Shown here in pieces: positions 1 through 7,195 of a DNA stretch of 62,586 nt. Location: positions 1 to 62,586 of the forward strand of contig JALLOO010000004.1 of the NCBI GenBank assembly GCA_027717985.1. Direction: 5' to 3'. The translations under genes and the position numbers were made by a program. Every line of letters starts with the position of its first letter. Position 1 is the stretch's first letter. A model generated the notes under the pieces. The model was not told where the DNA came from, did no database searches, and saw only the letters and a program-made list of their open reading frames with translations. This DNA is from Patescibacteria group bacterium AH-259-L05 (GTDB lineage Bacteria > Patescibacteriota > Patescibacteriia > UBA2591 > UBA6264).

Positions 1-17
1 GACATAATAGCATAAAT

Positions 18-101
18 GCCGAGGTGGTGAAATTGGAAAACACGCATGATTCAAAATCATGTGGGCGCAAGCCCTTGAGGGTTCAAGTCCCTCCCTCGGC
101 A
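18..101 (+). tRNA. tRNA-Leu (anticodon CAA)
   Basis: Cloverleaf with acceptor stem GCCGAGG/CCTCGGC, anticodon stem CATGA/TCATG around loop TTCAAAA (anticodon CAA), a long class II variable arm (GGGC GCAA GCCC) and T-loop GGTTCAAGTCC. The class II arm fits leucine. The CCA end is not encoded, so a CCA-adding enzyme is needed. Confidence 0.93.
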
Positions 102-128
102 CTTTAAAATATTTTAACATTTAATTTT

Positions 129-1076
129 ATGGCAGAACAATCAGAAAAATATGCGCCAGAAAAGGAACAAAATTTTGCTGAACAACTTTGTAAACAAGCA
201 AATGATTATTTGCAAAATATTGCTTTTCCTCAATTTAAAAAATTACAAAAAAATTTCAAAACGTTTAGTGAGGAAATCGAAGCAAAAATAAAGTCCAAAA
301 AAAAAATAACACAAGACGAATTATATAAATTTCGTCAAGTTGGAAAGGAGGTTAATGTAGGGGTAGATAAAATACTAGCTGGGAGCGAACAATTGGACAA
401 GGAAAATTTCATGTTAACAAATCTACTAATGATGCGCACTCGTGGACTCAAAAATCAATTATTTGGGAATCTCTATGAGAGAGACGACCCAGAATCTTAT
501 ACGCATCAATTAGAGGCCTATATAGAAACAGGTGAAAAGGCCCCGCGATTAAATCTTCCTGCCATGAATTTAGATGAATTAAAGTTTATCCCTGAAAATC
601 TAGTACCTGTAAAAGATAGTGTAAGTGGAATAGGAAACCGTTCATTTTTTGCTGCTCTTGCAAGAGAGGGCATACGAGAGAGGGATGATATAAACATCAA
701 TCTTTCTCCTGCAACCATTGATGAGGAGAAGTTTTCTATTGCCCATCTTCCAGACTTCACAACTGAAGCCTTTCAAGAATTGATAAGGAACGCGGTTGAT
801 GCAATGCCGAGCGGCGGTACCATAGAGTATAAAGAAAAAAAACAAGGAGACAATCTTGTTATAACCATCTCAGATACGGGCAAGAGTATCTCACCGGAAA
901 ATCTTAAAAAAATCTTTGAAAAAGGACTTACCACAAAAGCTAAGGAAACAGGCATGGGCCTACCACTTGTTAAAACCTATTTTGAGGACATATTAGGCGG
1001 TAAATTTGAAATAAAGAGCAAAGAAGGAAAAGGTACAACTGTAACGATCGCGCTTCCCCTATCAAAGGAAAAATAA
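129..1076 (+). CDS. GHKL (HATPase_c) domain protein, histidine-kinase-like
   Basis: A 315-residue soluble protein. Residues about 1-110 are helical and charged (coiled-coil-like). The C-terminal part is a HATPase_c fold with N-box ELIRNAVDAM (about 217-226), G1 box SDTGKS (about 248) and G2 box ETGMGLPL (about 273-280). This is the arrangement of histidine-kinase catalytic domains, but I see no transmembrane sensor, no convincing H-box histidine and no neighbouring response regulator. It may be an orphan kinase-like ATPase that works in trans. It lies 27 bp after tRNA-Leu with no clear Shine-Dalgarno. Family assignment is firm; function is unknown. Confidence 0.82.
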   Translation: MAEQSEKYAPEKEQNFAEQLCKQANDYLQNIAFPQFKKLQKNFKTFSEEIEAKIKSKKKITQDELYKFRQVGKEVNVGVDKILAGSEQLDKENFMLTNLLMMRTRGLKNQLFGNLYERDDPESYTHQLEAYIETGEKAPRLNLPAMNLDELKFIPENLVPVKDSVSGIGNRSFFAALAREGIRERDDININLSPATIDEEKFSIAHLPDFTTEAFQELIRNAVDAMPSGGTIEYKEKKQGDNLVITISDTGKSISPENLKKIFEKGLTTKAKETGMGLPLVKTYFEDILGGKFEIKSKEGKGTTVTIALPLSKEK

Positions 1077-1085
1077 AAGAATTCT

Positions 1086-1604
1086 ATGACTCATAAACAT
1101 CCTTTTGATGAATATATAGATCTTGTTGATGAACATGATAATGTTATTGGAAAGAAAAAACGATCTGAAATCTATGCAAAAAATCTATCAAACTTCAGGG
1201 TCGTAGATGCTTTTATTATAAACTCAAAAAAGGAAATCTGGATACCGCGACGTACTGTCAATAAAAGAATCTTTCCCCTGTGCTTAGATACGAGTATGGG
1301 CGGGCATGTTGAAACCGGCGAAACATACGAACATGCATTTAAACGAGAGATGAGAGAATAATTAAATATTGATATCGAAAAGACGCCATATCACTTCTTG
1401 GGGTATCTCACGCCACATAAGCATGGTGTTTCAGCATACACAAAAGTATATGAAATACAGATAGATCGTGCGCCAAATTATAATAAAGATGATTTTGTTG
1501 AGTACTTCTGGCTCACGCCAAAAAAACTATTTCAAAAAATAAAAAGTGGTGACAAAGCAAGGGGCGATCTGCCCAAATTAGTAAAATTTTTTTATGGAGC
1601 TTAA
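1086..1604 (+). pseudogene. Nudix hydrolase interrupted by in-frame TAA
   Basis: Two ORFs in the same frame (1086..1361 and 1398..1604) form one Nudix protein of about 172 codons, similar to the IDI/YfcD type with the N-terminal pattern DEYIDLVDEHDNVIG. The Nudix box reads GGHVETGETYEHAFKREMRE, then TAA, then LNID. The stop takes the place of the second glutamate of the REUXEE motif (a GAA to TAA change would explain it). The reading frame is otherwise open and protein-like on both sides, so the lesion is recent, a sequencing error, or a site of readthrough. The split removes the metal-binding helix, so the product should be inactive unless read through. It sits 9 bp after the GHKL gene and 9 bp before the IMPase gene, suggesting one transcript. 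Confidence 0.8.
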
Positions 1605-1613
1605 AAATAAACT

Positions 1614-2429
1614 ATGAAAACTACACTGATTAAAGCATTAAAAATTGCAGGGAAAATTTCTATGAAATATTTTGGAAAGATTGATACCGTTAAAACAAAA
1701 GAAAATCATAGTGATATTGTGACTCAAGCAGATCTTGAAGCTGATAAAGCAATTATTAAAACCATTACGGAACACTTTCCCAATCATAGTATTATCTCCG
1801 AAGAAACTGGATTTATTAACCCAGGATCAGACTATATTTGGCTTGTTGATTCCATTGACGGAACTTCGGGGTATGCCGCAGGCACTCCTTATTTTGGGAC
1901 CATTATTGGGGTATTGCAAAACTACCAACCGGTAATGGCAGGTATGTATCTACCTTTTTATCATGACCTGTACTTTGCAGAAAGAAATAAAGGCGCGTAT
2001 TGCAATGGTAAAAAAATATCAGTCACTGCTGAGACCAATTTAAAAAATGTACTGGTTGCACATTCCCTAAACTTTTCTAAAACTAAGGCACATATACAAC
2101 GAGATATAAATATTATAAAACAGGTAATTTTAAATGCACGCGCACATCGAGCCACGAATTGTTTAATTGATTATTGCTATACTGCTGATGGACGCTTTGG
2201 CGCAGTTATTCAACAATCAAACCATATATGGGAAGCACCGGCGCATTATCTTCTTATAAAAGAGGCAGGCGGTATTGCAACAGAGATAAATGGCAGACCA
2301 CTTAATTTTTATGTTGATCAAAGCAATTATACCAAAGAGTTCACTATTATTGGCGCAAATAAAACATTGCATTCAAACCTTTTAAAATTAATTGCTAAAG
2401 CCTACACTACCCGTTACAAGCTTTCATAA
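1614..2429 (+). CDS. Inositol monophosphatase family protein
   Basis: A 271-residue Mg-dependent sugar or inositol phosphatase fold. Visible metal ligands are the SDIVTQAD segment (D40), the pair E63-E64 in ISEETG and the motif VDSIDGT (D79, D82). The C-terminal motif, normally WDxAAG, reads WEAPAHYLLIKEAGG, so the metal-binding Asp is replaced by Glu. Family members act on inositol phosphates, histidinol phosphate or PAP; the substrate cannot be told here. It follows the broken Nudix gene closely and ends at a bidirectional terminator. Confidence 0.85.
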   Translation: MKTTLIKALKIAGKISMKYFGKIDTVKTKENHSDIVTQADLEADKAIIKTITEHFPNHSIISEETGFINPGSDYIWLVDSIDGTSGYAAGTPYFGTIIGVLQNYQPVMAGMYLPFYHDLYFAERNKGAYCNGKKISVTAETNLKNVLVAHSLNFSKTKAHIQRDINIIKQVILNARAHRATNCLIDYCYTADGRFGAVIQQSNHIWEAPAHYLLIKEAGGIATEINGRPLNFYVDQSNYTKEFTIIGANKTLHSNLLKLIAKAYTTRYKLS

Positions 2430-2445
2430 ACAAAAATTACATAAC

Positions 2446-2481
2446 AAAAAATCGGACACCAGGATGCCGATTTTTGTTTTT
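2446..2481. terminator. Bidirectional hairpin terminator
   Basis: Inverted repeat AAAAATCGG / CCGATTTTT followed by T-rich sequence, between the convergent IMPase gene (+) and the VIT1-like gene (-). It can serve both strands. Confidence 0.8.
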
Positions 2482-2497
2482 ATGTCTAATAAGACTG

Positions 2498-3367
2498 TTA
2501 CACCTCTATATTTAAAAATGTTCGTACTAAAAATCCAATAATAAAAGTAAAGAGAGCAATAGATAAGCTCAATCCAGCCATTTCAATAAACCGTTTTTTA
2601 AATGAAATAGTTTTTACGGTCGAAACATAAAACGTAAAAATAGAAATAACAATAAGCGCATTAAAAATTGCCCATCCAAGGGAAATATAAATATTGTTTA
2701 CAATAAGGTATGGAAAAATAAGAAAGAGTACCGTAGATACATAGGCAACTCCGGTATAGATCGCTGCGGTAAGCGGATTCCGTTTCCCGCCTTCTGCACG
2801 GGTAGACAAATACTCAGACGCACCCATAGACAGTGAGGCCGCAATACCAGTGATAAATCCAGCAGCCCCAATAAGTTTTGCATTCTGAAGCGCTAAGGTC
2901 AACCCTGCTAATGCTCCGGTTAATTCTACCAACGCATCATTTAATCCTAATACCATTGAACCAATATATTTTAATTTTTCCTCCCCGATCATATCAATCA
3001 ATTTTTGTTCATGCTGATCTTCCTCTGCAACAAATTTTTGAGCTTCGGGAAAGAGTGTAAAAATCTTTTTATATCTTTCTTGTGATTGTTTTTCTCCTCC
3101 CTCCATAAGCTTAATACCAAAGGTAATGCCAAATATTTTTGAAAGCACATAATACCACCATATGGTAATCCTTTTTGGTCTTACCTCCTTTTTGGTTATT
3201 TCTTTCCAAAAGGTATAGTGTTTGAGCTCATCATTGGCAATATGCTTGAGAAGCTTTCTATTGTCCTCATTCTTTATAGCATTCGCCAGCTTAGTATAAA
3301 TAACATGGTGCGTAATCTCATCACGCTGCGCAGCTATGATTTGTTTTTTGGTTTGTTTATCAAGCAT
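2498..3367 (-). CDS. Ferritin-like/VIT1 (CCC1) fusion membrane protein
   Basis: A 289-residue protein of the MbfA/erythrin-VIT1 type. Residues about 1-135 are a ferritin-like helical bundle with candidate di-iron ligands (RDEITHH near 16-21, NDELKHY near 45, EEDQHEQ near 116). Residues about 140-289 are a VIT1/CCC1 transporter domain with about five membrane helices, including the charged GLNDALVELTGAL and GASEYLSTRAE segments. Relatives export iron or manganese from the cytoplasm and help against iron and peroxide stress. That role fits the Fe-S-rich genome but is inferred. The start has no strong Shine-Dalgarno. Confidence 0.83.
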   Translation of the reverse strand: MLDKQTKKQIIAAQRDEITHHVIYTKLANAIKNEDNRKLLKHIANDELKHYTFWKEITKKEVRPKRITIWWYYVLSKIFGITFGIKLMEGGEKQSQERYKKIFTLFPEAQKFVAEEDQHEQKLIDMIGEEKLKYIGSMVLGLNDALVELTGALAGLTLALQNAKLIGAAGFITGIAASLSMGASEYLSTRAEGGKRNPLTAAIYTGVAYVSTVLFLIFPYLIVNNIYISLGWAIFNALIVISIFTFYVSTVKTISFKKRFIEMAGLSLSIALFTFIIGFLVRTFLNIEV

Positions 3368-3408
3368 ACCTTAATGATACCATAAATTTTATAATTGAGG
3401 AATCTGAA

Positions 3409-3478
3409 AAATCCTTGAAATTAATAATTTCAAGGATTTTCCCAAGATTCTGAGATTAGTTATGTGCCGAAGGCACAT
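3409..3478. repeat. Two intergenic hairpins
   Basis: The first is AAAATCCTTGAAATT / AATTTCAAGGATTTT (3409-3440), a near-perfect 15-bp-arm hairpin. The second is ATGTGCC GAA GGCACAT (3462-3478). They lie between two minus-strand genes with no ORF. They may be transcript ends or remnants of short repeats. Confidence 0.5.
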
Positions 3479-3500
3479 GTCCAATTTGTAACCCTATATC

Positions 3501-3529
3501 AAAAAATCAGAAGACCGATCTTCTGATTT
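3501..3529 (-). terminator. Rho-independent terminator
   Basis: Stem AAATCAGAAG / CTTCTGATTT with an ACCGAT loop, followed on the minus strand by a run of Ts. It ends the small gene at 3528-3875 and overlaps its stop. Confidence 0.85.
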
Positions 3530-3875
3530 AGAGCAATATATATGTAAACACTGCTGTATTGCGAAACCACGGATACGATTCCAATGTATCCTCAATATAT
3601 GGCTTTAAAACTTTCAAACCTTCTTCCTTGGTCCGATACCGCGGCCATATATAAATTGCAGGTTGTTTTTCATCTCTTGATACCGAAATCAACAACAACG
3701 CAGCAAGTTTTTCCTTTCCAAATCGTGCAATAATACCACGCGCTTCCTCAAACGATTTTTCCTTAGTGTAATAGTGCGGATCATAATACAGACAGTATGT
3801 AGTTTTTGCACCGTTTTTCATGTAAAAACAAAGTTCATATCCACTATTCGGTCTTGATAATCCTTGATCTGACAT
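3528..3875 (-). CDS. Hypothetical protein, 115 aa
   Basis: No family recognised. The start is set at the ATG at 3875 because AAAGGAGG lies 5 nt upstream; the ORF track begins one codon earlier at TTG. The protein is a mixed alpha/beta domain rich in aromatic residues (CLYYDPHYYTKE, IYIWPRYRTKEEG) without signal peptide or membrane segment. It has its own promoter, divergent from the acyl-CoA dehydrogenase gene, and its own terminator. Confidence 0.7.
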   Translation of the reverse strand: MSDQGLSRPNSGYELCFYMKNGAKTTYCLYYDPHYYTKEKSFEEARGIIARFGKEKLAALLLISVSRDEKQPAIYIWPRYRTKEEGLKVLKPYIEDTLESYPWFRNTAVFTYILL

Positions 3876-3915
3876 CAATGCCTCCTTTAATAGTCTACAA
3901 TGAACATCTTTTTAT

Positions 3916-3945
3916 ATAATAACCCTAAAACACAAATGACGTCAA
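3916..3945 (-). promoter_or_regulatory. Promoter of the 115-aa gene
   Basis: Minus strand TTGACG (3940-3945), 18 bp, TATTAT (3916-3921), followed by a GTTCATTGTAGA leader. Its -35 lies back to back with the -35 of the fadE promoter. Confidence 0.6.
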
Positions 3946-3951
3946 GGGGTA

Positions 3952-4000
3952 TTGACAAATTATACACTTCCTCTATATTATATAATATAAGTTCTTTTCA
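3952..4000 (+). promoter_or_regulatory. Promoter and boxA-like leader of acyl-CoA dehydrogenase gene
   Basis: TTGACA (3952-3957), 16 bp, TATATT (3974-3979; TATAAT also present at 3981), then GTTCTTTTCA (3991-4000), a boxA-like element also seen before many other genes here. Confidence 0.7.
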
Positions 4001-4022
4001 TATAAACCAAAAGGAGAATATC

Positions 4023-5924
4023 ATGAGTGATATCAAAAAAAAGATGGGCAAGAGTATAGCCTTTGCAGAAGAACAGCGTGATACACGGCGTCTTGAAGGA
4101 TTTGCTGCTGATCTGTTTCGCGGTAAAGCAAACTTTGATCTACTTGACCCATGGTATACCCAACCAGAAGCAGAACGTCAAAAAGTAGAAGTCTTAGCAC
4201 AGAAATTTGAAAACTTCCTTACCGCACGCATTGATCCAGATAAGGTTGATCGAACTGATGAATTGCCGCCTGGAGCAATTGACTGGCTTTCTGATCATGG
4301 CTTTTTTGCATTGAAAAATCCAAAAAAATACGACGGACACGAATTATCACAAACAAGTTATAATAAGCTCATGGGTTTGAATAGCAGCTGGTGCGGAGGC
4401 ATTACTGCACTACTCTCAGCTAACAATACGATTGGCGTGGGTTTTCCTTTGAAAAAGTATGGAACACCAGAACAAAAAGAAAGGTTTTTAAAAACCGTTG
4501 GCAAGTCTCCTTCTGGATTTTCGTTTACTGAAGAAAAAGCAGGATCTGACCCCTCAAGTATGGAAGCGTATGCTGTACGGATACGTGATGCCGATGGCAA
4601 TGTTATCGGCTATGAAATCACTGGGGAAAAATGGTGGACGACCAACGCACCGCTCAATCATGAAGAGTTTCTTGCACCATATTTGTGTGTAGTTGTCAAA
4701 ACTGTAGACAAACCCGAGGATATACAAGACGAGAATTATAAGCCAGTATTTAGTGCCTTTTTTGTTCCGACTGATTTAGATGGAGTAGGGATAAAGCAGA
4801 GATGTAAGTTTCAGGGACTGCGCGGTATGTATAATGGTATCCCCCTGTTTAATCGTGTCTATGTACCGAAAAATCACCTCATAGGTGAAAAAGAAGGAAC
4901 TGGCTTTCGGATTGGTCTTGAAGCATTAAATACGGGGCGTATTTCTATCGCGGCCTCCTGTACTGCAATTTCAAAGCAATGCTTGCTTCTTGGACGCTGG
5001 TGGGGAAAAACCAGAGAACAATGGGGAAAACCTCTTGGCTATCATGAATTGCTTGGTAGCGGAATGCTTGCTTCAGGTATAGCTGATACTCTCGCAATGG
5101 AGGCAATGGTGAACTTTACCTCAGGACGACTTGATCAGGGGTTTGACACGCGACTCGAGGCAGCAATATGTAAAGTATTTGCATCTGAACGCGGCCAGAC
5201 AATAGTAGATAATACAGCACAGATATTTGGTGGTCGTGGATATGAAACAGCAAGCTCACTTGCGCGCCGTGGTGAACCACCACTGCCGGTAGAGCGTACT
5301 CTCCGGGACTTCAGGCCAGAACGTATTTTTGAAGGACCTACTGAAGTATTAGAGCTCTATGTCGTACGCGAAGGAACTGATAAATGTAAAAGGATGGGCG
5401 AAACCGTTAAGTATTCAAAAGATTGGGGGAAAAAATTAAAAGCTGCTGCTTTTTTCCCAGAAAGATACTTACTGCTCAAATTCCCCAGACGTATACCTGA
5501 TCACGTAGAAAAAAATATTGATCAGAAATTGTATAAACATGCCATCTTTGTAGAAAAAAATACGCGGAAATTCGCAAGAGCGATCATTGCAACCTATCTT
5601 AGATATCGAACAAAACTTATGCATAAGCAACTGGTGTTTGATCGACTGTTTTGGATCGCTGCCGAACTAAATGCGATGAGTATGGTATGCCTCTATGGAA
5701 CTCTCCTTGCAGAAAAATACGGTGAACAGTTCATCGATCTCGCAAACTTCTACTGTTACGAAGCACGCAATAATATCTATCAGAAACCGTTATTTAAATC
5801 TCTTAAGAAAAATAACGACGCGCTTGCCCGAAAGATTGCAAATGCACTTTTAGACGGTGCCTATGACGAGTGGCTGAAAGAAGATATTATCTCTTTTGTT
5901 CATGAACATGGATTATTGAAATAA
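4023..5924 (+). CDS. Acyl-CoA dehydrogenase (FadE-like)
   Basis: Start set at ATG 4023 after AAAGGAGAATATC, not the ORF-track start at 3900, which lies upstream of the promoter; this gives 633 residues. FAD-dependent first step of fatty-acid beta-oxidation. Signatures include GFSFTEEKAGSDPSS and WWTTNAP in the middle beta domain, and a C-terminal helical domain with AQIFGGRGYETAS and RIFEGPTEVLELYVV; the Glu in EGPTEV sits where the catalytic base is expected. A C-terminal extension of about 140 residues beyond the classical fold matches the long FadE type found with FadN/FadA in Bacillus. The fadN-fadA operon is immediately downstream and convergent, which supports the pathway call. Confidence 0.88.
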   Translation: MSDIKKKMGKSIAFAEEQRDTRRLEGFAADLFRGKANFDLLDPWYTQPEAERQKVEVLAQKFENFLTARIDPDKVDRTDELPPGAIDWLSDHGFFALKNPKKYDGHELSQTSYNKLMGLNSSWCGGITALLSANNTIGVGFPLKKYGTPEQKERFLKTVGKSPSGFSFTEEKAGSDPSSMEAYAVRIRDADGNVIGYEITGEKWWTTNAPLNHEEFLAPYLCVVVKTVDKPEDIQDENYKPVFSAFFVPTDLDGVGIKQRCKFQGLRGMYNGIPLFNRVYVPKNHLIGEKEGTGFRIGLEALNTGRISIAASCTAISKQCLLLGRWWGKTREQWGKPLGYHELLGSGMLASGIADTLAMEAMVNFTSGRLDQGFDTRLEAAICKVFASERGQTIVDNTAQIFGGRGYETASSLARRGEPPLPVERTLRDFRPERIFEGPTEVLELYVVREGTDKCKRMGETVKYSKDWGKKLKAAAFFPERYLLLKFPRRIPDHVEKNIDQKLYKHAIFVEKNTRKFARAIIATYLRYRTKLMHKQLVFDRLFWIAAELNAMSMVCLYGTLLAEKYGEQFIDLANFYCYEARNNIYQKPLFKSLKKNNDALARKIANALLDGAYDEWLKEDIISFVHEHGLLK

Positions 5925-5933
5925 TCACAACTA

Positions 5934-5970
5934 AAAATGTCCTGAAACGTTTCAGGACATTTTGTTTTTT
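5934..5970. terminator. Bidirectional terminator between fadE and fadA
   Basis: Stem AAAATGTCCTGAAA / TTTCAGGACATTTT (5934-5963) followed by a T tract on the plus strand; A-rich sequence on the other side allows use by the convergent fadA gene. Confidence 0.88.
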
Positions 5971-7195
5971 AATACAGGAGTTTAAAAATTGCCGCTGCGC
6001 CCATACCGAGTCCAATACACATCGTTACCATAAGGTACTGACTATTTCTTCTTCGCGCTTCATTGATTCCTTTAATGGTAAGGTACGCACCAGTACATCC
6101 TAACGGATGGCCTAGTGCAATTGCACCGCCGTTAACATTTAATCGATCCAGTGGCATCTCAATTCCTTTTTCACTCTTTAACCGTTTAATCACCGAAATT
6201 ACCTGAGAGGCAAATGCTTCGTTTAATTCAATCAAATCTATATCATCCATAGTCAAGTGAGCGCTTCTCAAGGCCCTATCAATCGCATTCACCGGCCCAA
6301 TGCCAAAGATCTCAGGAGATACACCAGTAACCTTATAAGTGACAAGCCGAGCTAAGGGCTCTAACCCCGTACGCTCTGCCTCATCTAAGGTCATTATCAG
6401 TACTGCTGCTGCGCCATCACTCTTCTGTGATGAATTCCCTGCCGTAACGGTACCTGTGCCATCTATCTTAAAAACTGGTGGTAACTGCGCTAAGACTTCG
6501 AGCGATGTATCTTTGCGCGGGCACTCATCAATTTTTGCCTCGGATTCTTCAACGACCCTATTTCCTGATACATCAAGAGATACGTTTCGTACTGGGTAAG
6601 GCAGAATTTCAGATTTAAATTTATTTTCCTCTAATGCTTTCAGCGCTTTTTGATGAGAGTGAAAAGCAAATTCATCTTGCTCTTCTCGAGTACTGCTATC
6701 TTGTTTGGCTAAAACTTCCGCGCCTAATCCCATTGACGTATAGGTTTCTTCTTGTTCTTTCGCCAGATACGGATTCGGCGCATATCGGGTTCCGCCCATG
6801 GGAACCATAGACATACTTTCTACACCACCGGCAATAGCAACCGTTTCTAGTCCTACCGCAATATCTGTTATCTTATCAACAATAGCCTGAAGACCAGAAG
6901 AACAAAAACGATTAATCGTAGCACCCGGTATTTCAACAGGCAAACCAGCTCTTAATACTGCCACCCGAGCTACATCCATCCCTTGTTCTGACTCGGGAAA
7001 CGAACATCCAAGTCTCACATCTTCAACCGTATACGGATCAATTCCTGTACTCTCTACTATTCCTTTAAACACATGAGCGGCAAGATCATCAGGACGGGTA
7101 TTTTTAAAAACACCTCTGTTTGCTTTTCCAATTGCGGTACGGTATCCAGCAACAATAACTACGTCTTTCAATAAGTTTCTTTGATCCTTATTCAT
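5969..7195 (-). CDS. fadA: Acetyl-CoA acyltransferase (thiolase, FadA-like)
   Basis: A 408-residue thiolase: thiolytic cleavage of 3-ketoacyl-CoA. Visible active sites are the nucleophile C98 in INRFCSSGLQ, the His in GGAIALGHPLGCTGA and the second Cys in MCIGLGMGAA. Length matches the family. The start ATG overlaps the fadN stop (ATGA) and has AAAGGAGG 6 nt upstream, so the two are translationally coupled. Some thiolases run in the biosynthetic direction; the FadN and FadE neighbours favour degradation. Confidence 0.9.
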   Translation of the reverse strand: MNKDQRNLLKDVVIVAGYRTAIGKANRGVFKNTRPDDLAAHVFKGIVESTGIDPYTVEDVRLGCSFPESEQGMDVARVAVLRAGLPVEIPGATINRFCSSGLQAIVDKITDIAVGLETVAIAGGVESMSMVPMGGTRYAPNPYLAKEQEETYTSMGLGAEVLAKQDSSTREEQDEFAFHSHQKALKALEENKFKSEILPYPVRNVSLDVSGNRVVEESEAKIDECPRKDTSLEVLAQLPPVFKIDGTGTVTAGNSSQKSDGAAAVLIMTLDEAERTGLEPLARLVTYKVTGVSPEIFGIGPVNAIDRALRSAHLTMDDIDLIELNEAFASQVISVIKRLKSEKGIEMPLDRLNVNGGAIALGHPLGCTGAYLTIKGINEARRRNSQYLMVTMCIGLGMGAAAIFKLLY

